Source: Ephemerocybe angulata
Lineage: Eukaryota > Basidiomycota > Agaricomycetes > Agaricales > Psathyrellaceae
Assembly (NCBI GenBank): GCA_013368325.1
Contig: JAACJK010000014.1
Span: forward strand, 62,001-126,000
Reading direction: 5' to 3'
Length of the DNA: 64,000 nucleotides
The number at the start of each line of letters is the position of its first letter. Position 1 is the stretch's first letter. The notes under the pieces are model-generated. The model was given only the letters and a program-made list of their open reading frames with translations, had not been told where the DNA came from and made no database searches. Below, piece after piece: positions 50,150-63,173 of this stretch. Both the position numbers and the translations under genes were made by a program.

Positions 50150-50417
50150 GGTGGAGTCAGGGAAGCATGTAGTAATTTTTGGGGATGCGCAGACACGCGA
50201 CAGGGTCCTGTATGCGTGACAGGACGCGTTCATGACAAATCACCATGTCACAACGCCGTACGGCCGGAGTTCGCCGAGCCTGTGCTCGCTGCTCGGCGGG
50301 CGCTTAAGTGCTCTACCACAAGCATTTTGCCTCCCCAAGCCACCCTTGCCGATTGTCTGGGCTCCTGTACGTACTACACCAAGAGATACATTATCCTCTA
50401 ACGATAAACCTTAGACG
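50150..50417. promoter_or_regulatory. Divergent promoter, DNMT5 / PAP2 phosphatase
   Basis: 268 bp separate the start codons of two genes reading away from each other. No clear TATA element; the stretch next to 50418 is a short leader. Confidence 0.4.
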
Positions 50418-51649
50418 ATGGCTCTCGATATCCAAAGTCGGTTGAAACGTGTCTTCGGTGAGGACGCCTTGGATTGGTTCCATATGAGCTACATCTTTGA
50501 TTGGTGAGCCACAGAATCTGCTGTAACACCCGTGCCGCACTCAGGCGCTCACTAAATGTAGGTCTCTACTTCTCATTGGGTGGTTTATTATACGATACAT
50601 CAAGGAGTACATGGCCGTCACGGAGCGCAGCTTCTCCCTCCATGACCCACTGATATCGCACCCGCACCGCAAGAACCAGTTAGTGATGCAGTATAACCCT
50701 TGAGAGCTGGGACTCACCATAAGCCAGAGTCTCCTCTGCGTTCAATCAATTCGTCGCTTTCATTGTCCCTTGCGCACTGGTGGTCATTGCAGGATTCCTC
50801 AAGAGGTCGCTGATGGACATTCATCACGGCATCGTAGGTCTGCTAGCAACAAGGTACTATACATCTACAGGTTACCCAGACATCACCTCTAAAATGGATT
50901 TTCAGAACACTAGCAACCCTTGTTATTGACTTCTTGAAGAACAGAGTAGGTTCGTCGTTTGGCTCCTCCCTCTTCCAATCGATTGCGACAATGGTCTTAC
51001 TTCAGGCTTTCAGGACGCTTGCGCCCCGACTTTCTAGCACGCTGCAAATGGGATAAGCACCTCGAAGAATGCACCGGGTACTCCTCCATTTAAGCGACTC
51101 TTGACCCTCCCACTAACGCACATTGCAGGAAACTCAAAGACATAGTCGACGGTCGCAAATCCTTCCCATCTGGTCACTCTGCAACTGCGTGGTCCGGGAT
51201 GTTCTATGCATCTCTCTTCATTGCCGGCCAGACAGCTGCCTGGTGCTTTTACACCCGCAAGTCTCCAAGAATCGTCTCTAGTCGGTTGGCTCGCCTCGTC
51301 TTCACCGTGATACCCCTCATCTGGGCGCTGCACGTCGCACTCACCCGAATGGAAGACTACGTGAGTGCAACGATTCAGATTCCTTCAGAGTCCGAGTTGA
51401 TTACTTCCAATCTCATAAACTTACCGTTTTCAGCGTCACCACAAGGAAGATGTGATTGTTGGCAGTACCATTGGCGTATTGTCCGCTTGGATATGCTACC
51501 ATATCTTCTGGCCAAACCCTTGCTCGGAATCCACCTTCAGCGAGATCGCTACCTCGGAGCCCCGATCCCTGTATGTTGACCTCGATCGTCACGGGCAAAT
51601 TGAGTTCGAGCTGGCAGCAGTGGATGAAGATCGTACAAATGCAGTGTAG
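50418..51649 (+). CDS. PAP2-family lipid phosphate phosphatase (Dpp1/Lpp1-like)
   Basis: Seven exons (50418-50503, 50562-50678, 50728-50853, 50906-50949, 51014-51077, 51129-51360, 51434-51649) give 294 residues. The three PAP2 motifs are complete: KNRVGRLRP (K-x6-RP), PSGHSA, and TRMEDYRHHKEDV (R-x5-H-x3-D form). The motifs lie between about six membrane helices (SLLLIGWFIIRYI; FVAFIVPCALVVIAGFL; LVFTVIPLIWALHVAL). It should remove phosphate from phosphatidate or diacylglycerol pyrophosphate at a membrane. Exon 4 is only 44 nt, and the first motif is rebuilt only if the donor is GTTCGT at 50950, which is strong support for that unusual site. It is convergent with the CID gene (117 bp between stops, purine-rich). 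Confidence 0.93.
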
Positions 51650-51654
51650 ATACT

Positions 51655-51730
51655 GGAGCACATACACAACATGTTTAAATGGAAAAAAAGAAGGAAAGAG
51701 GGAAAAAGAAAGAGAAAGAAGAGAAAGAGC
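51655..51730. other. Polypurine tract between convergent genes
   Basis: A gaaa/gaga-rich run of about 75 bases on the + strand sits between the stops of the PAP2 and CID genes. It is probably 3' UTR or terminator-region sequence. Confidence 0.4.
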
Positions 51731-51766
51731 GCTGTGCAAGTCAAGCCGATTTGTGAATACATATTA

Positions 51767-54572
51767 TCAAGATCCTACCCTCGTAAAGACCCATTTATCC
51801 CCAACCCTCTGCATCTTGCCTGAGTTGCCTCCCCCACCAGCCGATTGGGGAGACATATGTGATCCGTTGTCCATCCCAACTGAATACTGATCTTGTTGAT
51901 AATTCTGCGAATAGTTCACAGGCGACTCGTCGCCTCCGCCCAGGACAATGGCGTCTGTCCCCTGATCGTCGTAGCCCCACGAATTATTCTGTCCCATCCG
52001 GGCGTTGCCGTAACCGTTATTATACCCTCCACCACCACCGCCCCTTCCTCTTCCCCCACCGTAACCCCCACGCCATCCTCGTCCTCCACCGCCCCTGCCT
52101 CTCCCGGAATACCCTCCTCCATACTCTAACTTCTCTTCATCCCCAGAGATGAAGGACTGCACTTGCTGTGGCACCTGCTGCCGGACTTGCTGTTGCTGGA
52201 CCTGTTGCTGGGCCATCCCCACCGCATCCGCCTGCCCAACCTCCGGCCTCATCGTTCCGCCACTCACGACGAACTGCATGAGCTGCTCTCCCGCCGGCAT
52301 GATTCCATAAGTGACCTGCCACATCTTGCCCAGTGCTTCCCACGACGTAGGCGAGGTCATATCAAACGTCGAAAAGTCGAACTTGTCCAGTCCTTGACCC
52401 TCCACAGACGTCGGTCCCGCCTCCGCAGCCGCCAAGCTGCCCTTGCTCACGTCCGCAGACAGTGTAGTAGCAGCAGCAGCAGTGCTGGAAGATGGGAACG
52501 CTGACGATTGCAAAGACGACGAGGCACTAGTACTCGGAGCTACGTCTGCAGAATCACGTATATTCGAGACAGATGTATTAGAAGGTTCGCGGTCCGAAAT
52601 ATCGACAGTTTGACGGAGACGGAGACGAGGATCCAAAGGGGGAGATGCGGAGGCAGGGATATTTGTGTGAGGGGGAATGTTGGGAGTCCCGTCTGAGGGG
52701 GCGTCATTGGGGCCCCTTTCGGGGGAAGGAGACCTGATGTCGCGACCGAATTCGTCCTTTCCAGCGGGCGGAATTTCTGAGCGGCGAGGACCCGAGTTCC
52801 AGGATGGCTGGGGCGCGGGGGCGGCAGAGTACCTTCGGGGGCTACGGGGGCTGCCGTAGGGCTTTTCATTGCGCCTGTCTCTGTCCCCGTATGGCCTCGG
52901 CGGCGGAGGACTGCGAGATCGACTACGGCCCCCACGTCTACGGGGCAGTGGGCTCCTGTCTCTTGGATCTCTTTGATAGTCTCGGTCTTTATAAGACGAT
53001 TCCCTATTCCTGTCACGGGGATCGTCCCAGCGTCCGAGTCGTCTGCCATCGCCCCGGTCTCTAGGACCACCTCCCACAGGGCCTCTACCGTAAGACTGCG
53101 GTCGATGGTCAAAAGGAGCGTGACTATCATACGAGGTTCTGCCATTCTCTGGACTAAAATGGCGTTCCTGTCGACTTGCTTCACGGGGCGGTGGTCTACG
53201 GGGGTCATGTGGGATCGGCGAGCTACGGTTAGGATGACCAGCAGTAAAATCATTTCCAGTAGGCGCTGATATTATTGGTGTTGACGCTACATTCAGAGCA
53301 GGAGCCGCGGTCTGTGCCAGCTGCTGAAGCACATATTGGGCAGCAGCAAACTGGGCGCCGGGCGTATTTACAGATGTTTGGCTGGATGAATTTATTAGGG
53401 CGACAGAAGAGGGGAGTAGAGGAAATGCTTACGGGAACGTAGGTACTGCGGCAGAGCCCGCATTCGTCACCTGAGCCAACAAAGCCAGCAAAGTCGCTTG
53501 GGCATCGGGCGTGGCAGGGACAGGTGCGTGTGGGGGGACAGGGGGTGTCACTTGTGGTGGGGTCTGGCTCGTGTGGGTGGGCGACATTGGTGGTGGCATT
53601 ATCTCTGGTTCTGGCGCCTTAACATGGGGTACATTTACGGGAGGAGTCGTTCCTGAAGCTAACAAACAAACCAATTGACGTTTAGTTACTTCGCTTACTG
53701 AGATTTTAACAAGGGCAGAGGATTTAAACGAAATAGTACAGGCAGAAGAAGTACTTAGCGAACGCAGAGTATGATATGCACCTTTATCGGCCCCTTTTAA
53801 GATACCGCCCAACCGCGACAGTACGTCGGGGGGAAATGTGCTCCCCTTGATCCAAATATCAAGCACCTTCTTCGATTTTTCCTGCGAGGACGATACGTCA
53901 GCAATCATGTCGTTTCGCAAAGGAGTTGGGTAAAGCGCAAGGCACTGAATCAACGATGCGCATGGCCACGGACTGTCCCACACAACGACGTAGGCGGATG
54001 GAAAGGCACGTCGGGAACGTCACAAATTCTCGATGGCCATTCGACGTTCGAGGTATGGCAAGCCAACCCTAGTGGCTTGAAATGGATGCAAAAGGATACC
54101 CAAAACTCACCTTTCCTTCCGGTATGCTCGCGTTCTGCATGTCCTGGTACAACCCATCCACAACACCCCCAAGTTTGGCCAGGAAAGAAGCGGCATTTCC
54201 GACGGGTCCAGGCTCATCCCCGCGCTTATTGACCAGGCTCTTCGCAGCCCGTGCCAGAGCATCGAAGACATACAGGCTCGAGACCTTGTTCGAGCTCGGC
54301 AAGGATTTGTGCAGGCGGTAGAGGATAGAGACGAGCTGTGTGTCGTGCTAGGGTGAAGAGTCAGGACGCATGGACCAGGGCGAGGGTGGTGGGGCGCACC
54401 TCGATGCATTGCATCGCGATTTCGGTGAGCTTCGTCAGTTTCGTGCCTGAAAGGCGCTTTGCCAGAACAAGCTCCTTGAGGAGGCTTTCAAATTGCTGCA
54501 GGGGTCGGACGGTCAGTCAAGCGTCGAAGGAATCAACAAGGAAAATAGATGGCGCACCTCGACTCCCGACAT
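51767..54572 (-). CDS. CTD-interacting domain (CID) protein with Arg/RGG-rich tail
   Basis: Six exons (54572-54558, 54495-54400, 54347-54111, 53881-53782, 53658-53433, 53381-51767) give 762 residues. The CID occupies about residues 1-145: FESLLKELVLAKRLSGTKLT, TEIAMQCIEHDTQLVSILYR, SNKVSSLYVFDALARAAKSL and KKVLDIWIKGSTFPPDVLSR. Such domains bind the phosphorylated C-terminal domain of RNA polymerase II and couple it to termination or 3' processing (Nrd1, Seb1, Pcf11, SCAF types). The rest is Pro-rich, then Arg/Asp/Ser-rich (RSRSRSPPPPRPY), with a Gln-rich patch and an RGG-type end (GYSGRGRGGGGRGWRGGYGG). I find no RRM. Introns 3 and 4 (229 and 123 nt) are long for this window. The start exon is only 15 nt and is supported by the CID beginning right after it. 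Confidence 0.88.
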
Positions 54573-55497
54573 CTCGAGCAGTGATCTTTCCTCTGATAAC
54601 CTTTTGCGAGGCTTGCTGGAAAGGAGAGAGCGGGTTGTAGGACGCGCAGAGGGCTATCGAGCGACGGAGGTGGTCGTGGTTGGGAGAAGGAGTTGGCTAC
54701 TTTCCGCCCTCGTCCGTATATAGAAATACCTATTATAGTAGGTGGTTTGCACATTTCACGTGCTGAACGGTGATGAACCAGCAAACTGGTTGGGAATGGG
54801 ACTTTGTAGTGGTTTTTTCAGTATTGTATTGAACACTATGTTAGGTCATTAGCTTTTCATTCGCAACAACCCCCATATTTTCACATGGATAGCTCCCTCC
54901 CGCTCAGCATCGCACCCCTCCCTTCGGGGGGGCCCCGCAATGCTTCGGGGAGGGTCCCAAGGCCCCCCGATGTGAAACCGCTTCGCAATACATGGGTCCC
55001 TCGGCCAGCCTGGTGGTTGCTCATCGCACTCGGCCCATGGGCCGAGGATTTGACAGTCGCAGGGTGGGTGGAGGAGGTGAACCAACTTACTTCCTCTTAT
55101 GGTAAGCCTTAGTAAGCAGACGCGGCAAAGCACAGTTTTTTTTCTTCTCATTTATTTTCATTGAACAAATGGTCACCTCCTCAATGCTATGCAGTATATA
55201 TCGTCTTAAAGTAGATATGGAGGGTGGATGAAGGGGTAGAGGAGAGAAACAACCTTTTTTTCAACCACATCAAGCGCCATCACTGAAGAGTGATGACGAA
55301 CGCTCGCGACTCGACTCACCTTGTCGTCACGTGCGAGCTGCAAACTGCCTACCATAACAGGCATTTCTATATACGGACGAGGGCGAAAAGTCAAGTGCTG
55401 GGAGAAGGACCATGATATTTGTTTGTGTTGATTCCCCGCCTCTGGCCCGCCGGAAATTTCGAAGTCGCCGGACATTCCCCCGACCCGAACCAGCACG
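54573..55497. other. Divergent intergenic region, CID gene / PET117
   Basis: About 925 bases with no supportable gene. A GC-rich inverted patch (cccatgggcc near 55035) and a poly-T tract near 55136 are the only marked features. Confidence 0.45.
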
Positions 55498-55790
55498 ATG
55501 AGTCTACGGAAGGCGAAGATTACCCTGGCCGGCGCCGTCACTTTCTGTGCCCTGACAGTCTACGCGGTCCATTTCCAGCAATGGCAGGAAGGAGAGGTGT
55601 GTTTTCTACAGTTTGCGTGCACGGATCACAAACTTATGACTGGCCGTAGAACATGTACCAGGGTGTCCTGCGCGATGACGAACGGAGGAAGGAGAAGATG
55701 CGACAGCGACAAGATAAGTTTGACGAGTCACAACGGAGGCGGGCATTGTACGAGAAAGTGCAGAAGGTTGAACGAGCTACAGACTCATAG
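55498..55790 (+). CDS. PET117: Pet117-like cytochrome c oxidase assembly factor
   Basis: Exons 55498-55596 and 55650-55790 give 79 residues. The N-terminus (MSLRKAKITLAGAVTFCALT) combines a basic start and a membrane or targeting helix. NMYQGVLRDDERRKEKMRQR, beginning right at the splice, is the family signature. The rest is a charged helix. Pet117 works with Pet100 and Cox15 in complex IV assembly in the mitochondrial matrix side of the inner membrane. Small single-intron gene; the match is strong despite its size. Confidence 0.9.
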
Positions 55791-56521
55791 TATCAGCTCC
55801 GACGGTCCGTTCCCTGTACACTTCCAGTTCTTTCCACATAATTGTTAATGTCGCTAGTTCAATTAGATACTGCTTCTCCCTTCCCCCCTCGACGCTGAGG
55901 ATGGCCAACAACTCGCGAGGAGCGGGTCCACAGGCTCTGTAAGGCTCTGCAGAACCAACAACCGTTCAACCTTTCATCATCGTGAACCAACGCACAGCGT
56001 GTTCTGAATAGCCTATGTGTGGCTGAGTGCATAGAATTGGTGGCGGTAGCGCATTTGTTTCATCCCAGCAATGTAAGCTCAGGAATGCTGGTGGAGGAGC
56101 TTCGATTGAATTGGCTTAGGGCAATCCTCCTCAACACGCACCACCCCTGCCCGAGAATCTCAACTTTAAAGCAGTCCTCGAGGAAAGCTTAAGTTGAGCT
56201 TAAGACTCATGCCACCTACAAATTGTCATAATACGTAGAACTTGAACGCAGTCCACCATTCATTATTCATAGTTATGCGCATGGGAAAGCACTGAGCACG
56301 CCTTTACCCGCTTAGGAAGTACGATCGCCTCTTGTCTCTACTCCGTGACTCTGCACGGTGCCTCGTGTTTGATTCGACCGACCCAACATGCTACAGCTTA
56401 TAACCAGGCCTACGCAATCCTCCACTGAACAGCATCCTGCTCTGCTCTTCTAAACCGCAGCCGCCCCACCGCCCCTTGTCTCTAATATACGGCGACCCAG
56501 CAAGCCCCTATCCCTATAGCC
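55791..56521. other. Intergenic region upstream of the cytidylyltransferase-like gene
   Basis: About 730 bases with no open frame of note; the last 60 bases are a CT-rich leader. Confidence 0.45.
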
Positions 56522-57553
56522 ATGGACAGTCTGAGCCCTCCCGACACCCCAGCCACCGTGTTCAGCGACGACGACGAGTACGACCTCATCTCGAACCCGG
56601 GGCACGACCGGTCGCTGGACTCGAGCCTCGCAGAACTGCCGTCGCGGCTGCAAGGCAGCGACGTCCCCGAGCCCCCACCCTCCCAAGCTGCCCGCGACAA
56701 ACTCGAGACCGCCAAATGGTCCTCGGACGAGATACAAGCATATGTACGGAAGACGCTCGGCCTCGCACCCGAGACACACCTGAGGAGGACGGTGCGGGTC
56801 TATGTGGACGGACCGTTTGACGTGTTTAACATTGGGTGTGTGGTCCTTCCTTCCTTCCTTAACTGCAGTTAAGCGTCAATAGCTCGCCTTACTGACTTAC
56901 CTGTCCCTTCGTAATAGAAATGCTCTGCAGCTCCGCCAGGCCAAGCTCGCCTTTCCCTACGTGCACCTCGTCGTGGGTGTCTTCACCGCCGAGCAGCTCG
57001 CGCAGTACGGCTACTCCACGTCGTGGTCGGAGCTCGAGCGCGTCGAGATGGTGCGGCACTGCCGCTGGGTCGACGAGGTCGTCACGGACGTTCCATGGGA
57101 AGTCTCCGACGCCTTCCTGCTGCAACGGAGGATAGACTACGTCGCTATCGACGAGGGCACGAGCGTGGACCCCAACGTCGACAAGGCTCGTGTCAAGGCA
57201 TATGACGAAATCAAGCGACTTGGTAAGTAGCGTTGCACCAGCATGCAGTTAACCTAACACCCATCCTTCCTTCCACAGGCAAAGTCATTACTACGAGGAG
57301 AACCAAGGGCTTCTCCGCCTCCAAACGTCTCTCAACGGGCCTCTCGACAGGCCCACCGACCCCCGTCATGCAAGCGTCACCCCGGTTCGTTCTCTCACCC
57401 CAGACCTCGCAGCACGCGACCACCGGCACCGCACAATCGCCACTTCCAGGCCTCGCACTCAGCTCACCTCTCATTGACCTATCCAGCCCAGATCCCGTCG
57501 ACGCTGTCGAAACTCCGGAACCCAAGCTCGATCTGTTTGGCCTTGATAATTAG
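56522..57553 (+). CDS. Phosphocholine cytidylyltransferase-like protein, catalytic motif altered
   Basis: Exons 56522-56835, 56918-57222 and 57279-57553 give 297 residues. The fold is that of CTP:phosphocholine cytidylyltransferase: VRVYVDGPFDVFNIG, then NALQLRQAKLAFPYVHLVVG, VEMVRHCRWVDEVVTDVPWE and IDYVAIDEG. Two catalytic features differ. The HxGH motif reads N-I-G-N, and the C-terminal RTxGIS motif reads RTKGFSAS. The second Asn lies directly after the first splice (GG plus A). The N-terminal 90 residues are acidic and disordered; the C-terminal tail is Ser/Thr/Pro-rich and lacks the long amphipathic lipid-binding helix. The protein is either a pseudoenzyme or a paralogue with another role. 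Splice-site choice could matter for the second Asn but not the first. Confidence 0.82.
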
Positions 57554-57897
57554 GTTGACTTCATTCTGTTGCGCCTTGAACCAGTATGATTTCCTCTCTC
57601 CCCCTGCATATACTTTTCTTCCTGTTCATTTGGCTTTGGCTCTATCTTGCCCATATTTTCACTTCACCACCCCGCCTCAGTCAGGATTCAACGTTTAATT
57701 CTCTCCAACTACGACCTCCTCCATATGATTCCCACTCACTCTTACCTCCCCCACTGCCGTGTATCACTTCTGCCAGATACCTAGACGTTTCTTATAGATA
57801 CGCATACTGCGTTCATGTACTGTACGTATAATACATCCACAATTATGTTGTTACACTTCCCCTCGAAACCCACCTCTCACCTCCACCAGTACATCTA
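57554..57897. other. Convergent 3' intergenic region
   Basis: 344 bases of pyrimidine-rich 3' sequence between the cytidylyltransferase-like gene (+) and the Zap1-like gene (-). Nothing else seen. Confidence 0.45.
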
Positions 57898-60130
<2,233 letters not shown>

Positions 60131-60144
<14 letters not shown>

Positions 60145-61645
60145 AGGTCAGAGGATTCATCGTCTCCCCGTTCATCATCGGTTCCAGCTCCAGCTCGGCC
60201 TCCTTCAACTCGTTCTTCCGCTCCCTCTCCCTCGTCTCCAAGAATGACAGACAGCCACGCAGACAGCCCCGCCATCGCATCGGCGCAATCCCTCCAAGCA
60301 GCACCCCCGTCGCCGTCTTTGTCTCCCAGGTGAACCGTTGCTCAGCATGGCGCACGAACCACGCAATATGGTCGGGATTGCCGCATCGCGAGATGCTCGC
60401 CACTCGCACCGACTCGTCCTCGTCGTCTTCTTTCTTCGGCATGGGTATGCGATCGGGTGCACACGCGTTGAGGGTTTGCAGGAGCGGGGGCGAGATGCAC
60501 CCCAGAAAGGCGGCCTCCAACGGCAGATAGTATTCCAATGCATTGCGAAGCGGTGCACTAGGAGCACCTTCTGACCCTTTGTCATACTTCTCCTGCATCT
60601 GTGCAGAAGGGGGAGAGCCGAGGATCCGGAACGCGATTTCTGTCAGACTCGGCACTCGGGAATTCATGACGAATTCGGGCTCAGAGAGCAGGGTGTCTTG
60701 ATTTGGTGGCGAGAGAAAGAGGTGGTTTGGGTGGACCGCCAGTTCTCTCAGATTCGGGAGGTTGTTGAGTTCGGAGGGGAGATAGCTAAGTTGGTTGGCG
60801 GAGACATTGAGGTCACGGAGGTTCTTCAGGTTCCCGATCTCAGGTGGGAGGTATGTGAGTTTGTTGCCCCCTATCATAACGGTTAACCCTGCTGCTCAAT
60901 CGTGAAGGCGAATGACTCACGAAGGCTCAGAATCGTCAAGTTCTCCAACGTCCACAATTCATTGGGTAGCCGTGTTATCATGTTCTTGGATAGATACAGA
61001 TGTATGTTCTCGTCCTTTTCTCCTGGAAAAAGAGTGCTGTTCTTCGACTCATTTCGTGAAAACGTCCTCCGAACTTGTCGGGCTGCAACAGCTGGTGCAG
61101 AAGGTTCGAACAGCCGCGACCGTGACTTGGACCCGGAATGAGGCCCAGGTTCAGAATTGGCGCGTTCAGATGACCCATTCGGACCCGCCAATACGACCAT
61201 GTTCTTCAGATCCTGGATAAATCGGACGCTAATGGATCGCAAACCCTTGTCCCTTGAGATGAGTTAGGACGCGTAAAATGAAGCCAGACCCAGCATAGGC
61301 GGCTCACTTCAAGGTAAATATGCGGCCACCCTCCTCATAGGCGCGTGTCGCCTCGTTCGCCCACACCTGCTCATCGTCCGCGTACTCTCCCGGGCCAGAG
61401 TAACGCGCTTTCTTGGACGTGCCTGGGCCTTCTTCCTCTGACTCGTCGTGGTTGGCGCGTTTCTGAGGCCTGAATCGGTATGACGCCGCGAATGGATCCA
61501 TTGGCATTGGCGGAGGCTCATCAGAGTCTAAGTCGACCGGATCCAGACTTGGAGAAGGGAATGGCGAGGAATCGATAGGTCCCAGTGCTGGCGACGAGCC
61601 TGGGGAGGAGGATGGCGCGTAGTCTGCACTGCCGTACCACGCCAT
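60131..61645 (-). CDS. Leucine-rich repeat protein
   Basis: Exons 61645-61308, 61252-60921 and 60870-60131 give 469 residues. The N-terminus is Ser/Pro-rich and acidic with a nuclear-signal-like patch (SEEEGPGTSKKARYSG). From about residue 200 there are short LRRs of the SDS22/Shoc2 type: IHLYLSKNMITRLPNELWTL, LTILSLRGNKLTYLPPEI, LRDLNVSANQLSYLPSEL and LRELAVHPNHLFLSPP. The C-terminal domain includes LTEIAFRILGSPP and ISRCGNPDHIAWFVRHAEQR. It may be the conserved fungal domain attached to such LRRs, but I cannot name it. The second intron (60920-60871, 50 nt) was chosen over a 32-nt alternative because it restores exact LRR spacing. Its stop overlaps the start of the Zap1-like gene by 14 nt on the same strand. 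Confidence 0.85.
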
Positions 61646-61997
61646 GATGAGGGGAAGAGGGAAAGTCTAATAAGGGTCCTTGATCTCCCCAACCCGTCGC
61701 GTTTAAATGGATCAGGAACACGATTTGTACTTGGGGATCACGTGTAGTAGAAGAGACGCGAAAAGCTCTCATTTCGCTCGTAATCTCAACGTCAGTAGGC
61801 TAATTGAATGGGTTGCAGGGGCTTCCGGAACACAAGTTGGTCACACTGGGGCAGCTTGACAGGTACTCCAAAGTCTGAATGCCGAAAAAACCGGTGGGGA
61901 TTCGCACTCGCAAAGATCTGGTATAGTGCAAAACAAGGAGTAGCAGGGATTAAGATTATATCTAAGAAAGCAGTCGGAAGCAAGGACATCATGCGGC

Positions 61998-62969
61998 TCA
62001 TGACTTGGTGACCTCCTTCGCAGGTTTTGTCGACTTGGCCAGGGCCTCGTAGCTGACATCCTCGCCATTGGCCCTCTTCTCCCTGATCTCCGCGGCGACC
62101 TGAGAGACCAGCGCCTCCCTGTTGACCTTCCTCTCCGCGACGAGCTTGAGGATATGCGAGCGTCTTGTCTGTGCGCCGGGGGTCGCGCGGAACGCGGCGG
62201 AGCCGTGTCCAATCGTCTGGCGCAGCATCTCCTCCCTGCGCAGCGCGTCCATCGCCTCGATGGAGAACTCGGTCTCCATCCATTTCTTCCGCTCCTCTTT
62301 CTTCTCCGGGGCCATATCCTCCAGACGGTGCGGGTAGTAGAAAGGGTCGACGAGACCGACGACAGTGCGCTTGTATGACCGGTGCGGCGTCTTGCCCTTT
62401 ACGCGGTGCTCGGGGGAGTAGTAGTTGTCGGTGCGGATGTAGGTGGTCTTGACACCGTACACGGCATCGAGGTAGGAGCGGATGTCGGTCTTGGTGACGG
62501 ACTTGGGGATACGGAAGGTCGCCTCGTAGGGATTGTACGGCTCTCCCGCGAGGGTATGGTTGCGCACGAGCTTGAACTCGATGTTGGGGAGGTACACGCG
62601 CTGGCCGACGACCTTGACGAGCTGCGAGCCGTCCTCCTGCTTCTCCAGCGCGAAACCACGGATGCGCGAACGGCGGTCGTTGACGGAGCGTATCCACTGC
62701 AGCGCTGAGATGGGCTCGCCGGCCTTGTCGAGGGGGATCTTGCTGAGGGCCTTGAGGCGGTTGTAGCGGGCGACCTCGCTGGGGGTGAGGCCTGAGGGGT
62801 CGGCGTCTGTCTGTCCAGTCTGGAGGGGTCCAAACTTGTTGCGTCGGCGCAGGCGGACGGCCAGCGGCGCAGACGCGGTCCTGGCGACCTGGGCGGCCTC
62901 AGGGAGCGCAGGCGCCGTCGAGTATTGGCGCAGCGAGCAGGCGAGACGCCGAAGTCCAAAAGCTTGCAT
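61998..62969 (-). CDS. MRP20: Mitochondrial large-subunit ribosomal protein uL23m
   Basis: A single exon of 323 residues, unusual here for lacking introns. The start MQAFGLRRLACSLRQYSTAP is a typical mitochondrial presequence; an in-frame ATG at 63083 would add a non-targeting stretch, so 62969 is preferred. The uL23 core reads IEFKLVRNHTLAGEPYNPYE, ATFRIPKSVTKTDIRSYLDA and VYGVKTTYIRTDNYYSP. It is followed by the YKRTVVGLVDPFYYP segment common to fungal mitochondrial versions and a charged C-terminal extension. It should sit at the exit tunnel of the mitoribosome. Divergent from the membrane-protein gene, 204 bp between starts. Confidence 0.92.
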   Translation of the reverse strand: MQAFGLRRLACSLRQYSTAPALPEAAQVARTASAPLAVRLRRRNKFGPLQTGQTDADPSGLTPSEVARYNRLKALSKIPLDKAGEPISALQWIRSVNDRRSRIRGFALEKQEDGSQLVKVVGQRVYLPNIEFKLVRNHTLAGEPYNPYEATFRIPKSVTKTDIRSYLDAVYGVKTTYIRTDNYYSPEHRVKGKTPHRSYKRTVVGLVDPFYYPHRLEDMAPEKKEERKKWMETEFSIEAMDALRREEMLRQTIGHGSAAFRATPGAQTRRSHILKLVAERKVNREALVSQVAAEIREKRANGEDVSYEALAKSTKPAKEVTKS

Positions 62970-63173
62970 CGTGTGGAGAAAGAAAGATTTGCCAACGCAA
63001 AATCGCGAACCGCCGAAACGGGTCCGGAGGGAGCGCGTCATGTGACCCCCGGACTCGTGGCGGCGTAACCCCGCAAACGTCAAGGGCTTGGATTCTATCT
63101 CTGCTGCTATTTACTATCGAGGACTGAAGTCGCTGCACCAAGTCCAGCACGCCTCCAAGGCTGGTTGCTCCAG

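Noticed and set aside
60889..60920. 32-nt intron in the LRR gene
   Set aside because: A 50-nt alternative ending at 60871 restores exact LRR spacing.
61792..62697. 301-codon minus-strand frame overlapping uL23m in another frame
   Set aside because: Arg/Gly-rich shadow of a GC-rich coding region; the uL23m frame has clear family motifs.
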